Shown here: positions 24,722-27,762 of the stretch, one piece after another
Layout of the letters: each line of letters begins with the position of its first letter
Numbering within the stretch: the first letter of the stretch is position 1
Source of the DNA: Candidatus Delongbacteria bacterium
GTDB lineage: Bacteria > JAGOEH01
Reading direction: 5' to 3'
DNA length: 27,762 nucleotides
Assembly (NCBI GenBank): GCA_017997825.1
Contig: JAGOEH010000019.1
Location: forward strand, 1 to 27,762
The notes under the pieces: generated by a model
Told to the model about the DNA's origin: nothing
Seen by the model: the letters and a program-made list of their open reading frames with translations, nothing else
Databases searched by the model: none
Program-made: the position numbers and the translations under genes

Positions 24722-24755
24722 CGTCAGAGCGGATCCGATGAGACCCGCTCTGACG
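24722..24755 (-). terminator. Probable terminator after the alanine symporter gene
   Basis: CGTCAGAGCGG (24722-24732) and CCGCTCTGACG (24745-24755) form an 11-base perfect stem with a 12-base loop, located 21 bases past the symporter stop on the minus strand. The following minus-strand bases are GTTTTCGTTC, a moderate T tract. On the plus strand the hairpin is followed by A-rich sequence, so it does not serve the chemoreceptor gene. Confidence 0.75.
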
Positions 24756-24775
24756 AAGAAATGATCAATGGCTGA

Positions 24776-26290
24776 TTAGGATTCGTAGAAGATTCGGGTC
24801 TTGGGGTCGATTTTCCCGATTCCCATATGGCGGGCTTTGTAGTCGCGCAAAAGGGTAAAGAATTTGGGACTCAGGACCATGATGGCGATGATGTTGGCAA
24901 AGGTCGGCAATCCGGTCGAGAAGTCGGCAAAGGTCCAGATTTTCTGGCTGGGAAGGCCATAATAAACGGCATACAGTACCAGGCCCATTCCCGGGATCGG
25001 ATAGGTCCATTTGTAAATGGTCAGCGCCCGCTCTTTGACTTTGGAACCCGGTTTCAGAATATAGCGGAACAGGATCTCATAATAGGTATACCAGCCTGAT
25101 GAGGTAGTAATACCGAACAGAAAGATTCCGACGGTCAGTACGATCCGTCCGATCGATCCCATTCCGGTTTCGAAGGCGCTGAGGGTCAGGGTCGCCCCAC
25201 TCAACCCGGTCTGCCATCGGCTGGTGATAATGATGGTGAAAGCCGTAATGGTGCAGACCAGCATGGTGGATATGGTGACCTCGAAGATCCCCCATAATCC
25301 CTGACGAATCGGATGATCGGTGCGGGCGGTTGAATGGATCATGGGAGAGGTTCCCCACCCGGCTTCGTTGCTGAATACGGCTCGGGCCAAACCCTTCTGG
25401 ATGGCAATGGCGAAGGTGGCGCCGGCAAACCCCCCGATAGCTGCCGTTCCGGTAAAGGCATCACGTAAAACCAATTGAACGGTAGCCGGAATCAACGCCA
25501 GATTCTTTAAAATAGCGACCAGTCCACCCCCCAGATAAAAAATGCACATGAAGGGCACAATGATGCTGGCAATCCGTCCCAATTTTTTCAATCCTCCGGC
25601 AATCATGATATACGTAATGATCGCATAGAAGATGCTGATGACCGCCTGACTCAGATTGTATTGTGCCATGGCGTTCGGATCAGACTGGGGGAAAACGCCG
25701 TGGATCAGATTGGCCGCCCACTGATTAAAATTGAACGTGCTCGCAATGGCTTCCGATACCGTATAATTCTGCATGGTGATGAATATTGATGAGAACATTC
25801 CGAACAGGAATAAAAAAGATAGAATCTTATAAGCGGTTTTAAATCCCATCTCTTCCCCGATCCCCTTTTTCATATAATAGGGGGGGCCGCCGTAAGGATT
25901 TCCATTTTCATCCTTGCTTCGATAGTGGACGGCCAGGGTCACCTCCACCATTTTGATCATCTGCCCGGCTACCCCGGCCACCAGCAACCAGAACAGTGCT
26001 CCCGGCCCTCCCACCGCGATGGCGGTGGCTACACCGCCGATATTCCCGACCCCGATGGTTCCTCCCACCGCTACACTGATCGCTTCAAATGGAGAAAGTA
26101 TCCCATCTTTTCCCTGAGCTTCATTTTTATGGAATAGCCCTCCAAAGGTCTGCTGTAAAATGTGCCTGAGTTGGCTGAACTGAAAAAAACGTGAAAATAC
26201 GGTAAAAAACAAACCAACCGCCAACATAGTAACGATCAACGGCACTCCCCACATCCAGTTGGTCAGCATTTCCACAAAATGCATCAGCAT
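24776..26290 (-). CDS. AGCS-family sodium:alanine/glycine symporter
   Basis: A 504-residue polytopic transporter of the alanine/glycine:cation symporter family. Signatures are AISVAVGGTIGVGNIGGVATAIAVGGPGALFW near residue 70 (split here only for description), the SKDENGNPYGGPPYYMKKG loop and AVFSNEAGWGTSPMIHSTA near 310. It imports alanine or glycine with sodium at the inner membrane. The start at 26290 is preceded by AAGGAG and AAGGG motifs; a second ATG two codons on is also possible. It lies 216 bases downstream of the alanine racemase gene on the same strand. Shared transcription is possible but not shown. I found no convincing promoter in the gap. Confidence 0.93.
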   Translation of the reverse strand: MLMHFVEMLTNWMWGVPLIVTMLAVGLFFTVFSRFFQFSQLRHILQQTFGGLFHKNEAQGKDGILSPFEAISVAVGGTIGVGNIGGVATAIAVGGPGALFWLLVAGVAGQMIKMVEVTLAVHYRSKDENGNPYGGPPYYMKKGIGEEMGFKTAYKILSFLFLFGMFSSIFITMQNYTVSEAIASTFNFNQWAANLIHGVFPQSDPNAMAQYNLSQAVISIFYAIITYIMIAGGLKKLGRIASIIVPFMCIFYLGGGLVAILKNLALIPATVQLVLRDAFTGTAAIGGFAGATFAIAIQKGLARAVFSNEAGWGTSPMIHSTARTDHPIRQGLWGIFEVTISTMLVCTITAFTIIITSRWQTGLSGATLTLSAFETGMGSIGRIVLTVGIFLFGITTSSGWYTYYEILFRYILKPGSKVKERALTIYKWTYPIPGMGLVLYAVYYGLPSQKIWTFADFSTGLPTFANIIAIMVLSPKFFTLLRDYKARHMGIGKIDPKTRIFYES

Positions 26291-26506
26291 AGACTTATCC
26301 CTTCTCCTTATTCGGCGTTGAGGGTTGATACCGGTGGCATGTAATCGATCCGGTCTGCCATCAGGATTGTATTACAGTTTTTTACTTATCCATATCTTTA
26401 GATCGTGATTGACCAATACACAATCGTTTCATTCCCGATATGGTGATGAATACGTTCCAATAATCTATACCAATCGGTTGATCCCATTATCAAAGGACCA
26501 ATAGGT

Positions 26507-27685
26507 TCAGCGGATCTCGCGAATCTGATCCGTGATTTCCCGGCCCTGATAGAAATAGGTTCGAGGGACGCGTTCGTTGATCCAACAGGTAACCTCATAG
26601 GGAATGGTGGATAATTGCTGGGCTACATCATCAATTTTTATCTCTTGGTTACCCTGGCATCCATATAGCACAACCTCATCGCCCAACTGCGGCGGCCGAT
26701 CATCCGGTAGATTGCCCAGATCCAGCATCAGCTGATCCATGGTGACTCGTCCGGCGATCGGGACCCGATGTCCTTCGACCAGAGCTTCACCACAACTGGA
26801 GAGCCGGCGGTTAATCCCGTCTCCATATCCGATCGGAATAGTGGCAATGATGGTTCGGCGGCTCGGAATGTAAGTTCTTCCATAACTGATACTCCGGCCC
26901 GCTTCCACCTCCTTGAGATAGACGATCCGTGATTTCAGGGTCATGATTTGGCGTAAAGGGAAACGATGATCCACCTCCGGAGCCGGATACAGTCCGTAGA
27001 TCATGACTCCCGGTCTGACCATGGTGAAGAAATCCATATCCAGATCGATAATGGCCGCACTATTGGCGCAGTGTCGAATCGGAATCCGAATTCCCTGGTT
27101 TTCCAATTTGAGAATAATTGACTTCAGAATCTCAATCTGATTCCGGGTGAATGTCTTGTCCGGATCATCCGATACCGGGAAATGGGTGTAAATTCCTTCC
27201 AGGAGCAATCCCCGCATCGATTGCAGCTCAATGATATCTTCCACAGCATGGGGATGATGAAATCCAACCCGTCCCATACCGGTGTCAACCACCACATGGA
27301 CCGGGATAATCCGGCCGTGATCCAGCGCATACTGGTTGATTAAGTGCGCCATCTCGAAATTGATGATGGAGGGTGTGATCTGATACTCGAAGAGAAAGGG
27401 AATATCCTCCGGAAGCAGCCCGCCGAACAGCAAAACCGGTCCTGGAATCTTGTTTTTTCGCAGCCGGATCGCCTCACTGATAACGGCCACCGCCAGATAA
27501 TCTATTTTCAGTTTTTCCTTGGCAAAACGGGAAATCTCGACCAGCCCATGGCCATAAGCATTGGCTTTGACGGCGATACAAATCCGATTATCGGTCGGAA
27601 TTTTCTTGCGAATTTGATGGATATTGAATTCAAAGTGATCCAGATTAATCTCCGCCGTGGCCGGCCGATTCCAATCGCAATCCAT
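26507..27685 (-). CDS. alr: Alanine racemase
   Basis: A 392-residue fold-type III PLP enzyme. The PLP lysine is Lys40 in AVKANAYGHG. The partner base tyrosine is probably Tyr268 in SISYGRTY. Other family motifs are VDTGMGRVGF, THFPVSDDPD, HCANSAA, VRPGVMIYGLYP, IPIGYGDG and GRVTMDQLM. It interconverts L- and D-alanine for peptidoglycan synthesis in the cytoplasm. The length is slightly above the usual 360-380. The start has AAAGGAAA upstream. Its neighbour downstream is an alanine-type symporter, so substrate supply and racemisation are encoded side by side. Confidence 0.95.
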   Translation of the reverse strand: MDCDWNRPATAEINLDHFEFNIHQIRKKIPTDNRICIAVKANAYGHGLVEISRFAKEKLKIDYLAVAVISEAIRLRKNKIPGPVLLFGGLLPEDIPFLFEYQITPSIINFEMAHLINQYALDHGRIIPVHVVVDTGMGRVGFHHPHAVEDIIELQSMRGLLLEGIYTHFPVSDDPDKTFTRNQIEILKSIILKLENQGIRIPIRHCANSAAIIDLDMDFFTMVRPGVMIYGLYPAPEVDHRFPLRQIMTLKSRIVYLKEVEAGRSISYGRTYIPSRRTIIATIPIGYGDGINRRLSSCGEALVEGHRVPIAGRVTMDQLMLDLGNLPDDRPPQLGDEVVLYGCQGNQEIKIDDVAQQLSTIPYEVTCWINERVPRTYFYQGREITDQIREIR

Positions 27686-27762
27686 AATCGTTTCCTTTCT
27701 AAATTACAGGATCATTCTTATAATAACGGTCAAAAGGCCGAAACAGGCAGGCGATCGTATAA

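Noticed and set aside
1-27762. Mobile elements, prophage, CRISPR arrays, tRNA or rRNA genes
   Set aside because: I saw no transposase or integrase sequence, no regularly spaced repeats and no tRNA-like or rRNA-like segment in the gene-free gaps; all gaps are under 400 bases.

Overview
The window looks like chromosomal DNA from a Gram-negative, motile and probably anaerobic bacterium. It encodes an outer-membrane-style lipoprotein amidase, a secreted protein with a TonB-type C-terminal domain, a chemotaxis receptor, a CheZ phosphatase and a hydrogenase-associated redox cluster. Sequence alone does not name the phylum; an uncultured FCB-like lineage is only a guess. Base composition and gene style look uniform. 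I saw no insertion sequence, prophage, CRISPR array, tRNA or rRNA.

Layout. (1) 1-3211, plus strand: a partial tandem-SIS protein of the MurQ/GCKR type, a DUF1460 amidase-like lipoprotein and a flippase-like membrane protein, a likely cell-wall recycling or envelope set. (2) 3258-9209, plus strand: a tightly packed ten-gene run led by cheZ. It continues with DRTGG protein, GHKL ATPase, HydA-like iron-sulfur protein, second DRTGG protein, PHP protein, second GHKL ATPase and a [2Fe-2S] ferredoxin, then xseB and a polyprenyl synthase. The middle genes match the accessory set known beside [FeFe]-hydrogenases, but no NuoF or catalytic HydA is present. (3) 9456-11459: a sodium:solute symporter preceded by a LacI-type palindrome and followed by a strong terminator.

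(4) 11554-14337, minus strand: a soluble hybrid histidine kinase with receiver domains at both ends and its own near-consensus promoter. (5) 14497-18868, minus strand: pstS-pstC-pstA-pstB-phoU, the high-affinity phosphate transporter. Upstream of pstS are four TTAACA-like hexamers at an exact 11-bp period followed by a -10 element, a convincing Pho-regulon promoter. (6) 19209-21043, minus strand: a radical SAM protein and the RNA-binding protein KhpA, with a strong terminator between them. (7) 21422-24597, plus strand: a secreted AgmX/PglI (TonB-like) domain protein and a dCache-type chemoreceptor. (8) 24776-27685, minus strand: an AGCS sodium:alanine symporter and alanine racemase, which together could supply D-alanine.

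The most unusual unit is region 2. A chemotaxis phosphatase with a FliM-like C-terminal tail is the first gene of what looks like an orphan redox-sensing module, which suggests, without proof, a link between redox state and swimming behaviour.
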